Assembly (NCBI GenBank): GCA_017458865.1
Contig: JAFSZW010000027.1
Span: 1 to 6,402, forward strand
Source of the DNA: Clostridia bacterium
GTDB lineage: Bacteria > Bacillota > Clostridia > Christensenellales > Aristaeellaceae
Length of the DNA: 6,402 nt
Reading direction: 5' to 3'
The notes below the pieces were generated by a model, which was given only the letters and a program-made list of their open reading frames with translations, was not told where the DNA came from and ran no database searches. The translations under genes and the position numbers were made by a program. Shown piece after piece: positions 6,199 through 6,402 of the stretch (its first letter is position 1; every line of letters begins with the position of its first letter).

Positions 6199-6402
6199 TC
6201 AGCCTCGCTGGCGTTCCGCAATATCGAGTGTATTGCTGAGCAGCATTGCAACGGTCATGGGACCCACTCCGCCCGGTACCGGCGTCATATAACCCGCTGT
6301 TTCAAAGGCATCCGCGGATACATCGCCATACAGCTTCCCGTCCTCCCGGTTAATGCCGACATCAATCACGACAGCCCCCGGCTTCACCATGGACGCGTTC
6401 AC
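6199..6402 (-). CDS. folD: Bifunctional methylenetetrahydrofolate dehydrogenase/cyclohydrolase FolD, C-terminal end (cut by window edge)
   Basis: FolD interconverts 5,10-methylene-, methenyl- and 10-formyl-tetrahydrofolate using NADP. Only the last 67 residues are inside the window, about a quarter of the usual 280 or so. They carry MVKPGAVVIDVGINR, the end of the nucleotide-binding domain, and the family signature PVPGGVGPMTVAMLLSNTL (residues 41-59 of the visible part), followed by a short C-terminal helix. The frame enters from the window edge, and the GTG codon at 6402-6400 is internal rather than a start. The TGA stop is one base before the xseA ATG, so xseA translation is probably coupled to folD. 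The folD-xseA-xseB order is widespread in Bacillota. Confidence 0.95.
   Translation of the reverse strand: MNASMVKPGAVVIDVGINREDGKLYGDVSADAFETAGYMTPVPGGVGPMTVAMLLSNTLDIAERQRG

Noticed and set aside
6198..6251. Upstream extension of xseA to 6251.
   Set aside because: It lies within the folD coding end, has no XseA similarity, and ATG 6197 has a GAGG site.
1..6402. Search for CRISPR repeats, transposase genes, tRNAs, phage genes or a toxin-antitoxin pair.
   Set aside because: Nearly every base is assigned to conserved housekeeping genes; I saw no repeated units, tRNA-like folds or mobile-element proteins.

Overview
All eight genes in this window lie on the minus strand and form one compact housekeeping cluster. 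In transcription order (high to low coordinate) it reads folD (3' end only) - xseA - xseB - ispA - divergent PAP2 (DUF212) membrane protein - dxs - tlyA - nadK (5' end only). This is the gene order typical of Clostridia and related Bacillota, where argR, recN and sporulation genes often follow nadK. The moderately GC-rich composition, strong GGAGG-type Shine-Dalgarno sites and frequent GTG/TTG starts fit a GC-richer member of that class. A species cannot be named from this sequence.

Region by region: 6199-6402 holds the C-terminal end of FolD (one-carbon folate metabolism). 4860-6197 and 4596-4856 encode the two subunits of exonuclease VII. 3698-4612 is a farnesyl diphosphate synthase whose start overlaps xseB. 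A gap follows (3552-3697) with a plausible promoter, then a small DUF212 membrane protein (3087-3551). After a 66-base gap containing a small hairpin comes dxs (1098-3020), the first enzyme of the MEP isoprenoid pathway. Then come tlyA (210-1034), an S4-domain RNA 2'-O-methyltransferase, and the first 69 codons of NAD kinase (1-208), which starts at GTG one base after the tlyA stop.

The genes combine isoprenoid supply (Dxs at the entry, IspA making the C15 precursor for undecaprenyl phosphate), DNA repair (XseAB), ribosome modification (TlyA) and cofactor metabolism (FolD, NadK). Tight spacing (1-3 base gaps or overlaps) at folD/xseA/xseB/ispA and at tlyA/nadK indicates co-transcription and translational coupling. 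The only sizeable gap lies between ispA and the DUF212 gene, where an internal promoter may split the cluster.

I found no mobile element, CRISPR array, RNA gene or novel system. The observations most worth checking are substitutions at substrate-phosphate-binding positions of Dxs, the likely TTG start and upstream promoter/palindrome of the DUF212 gene, and the position of that uncharacterised membrane protein between two isoprenoid genes.
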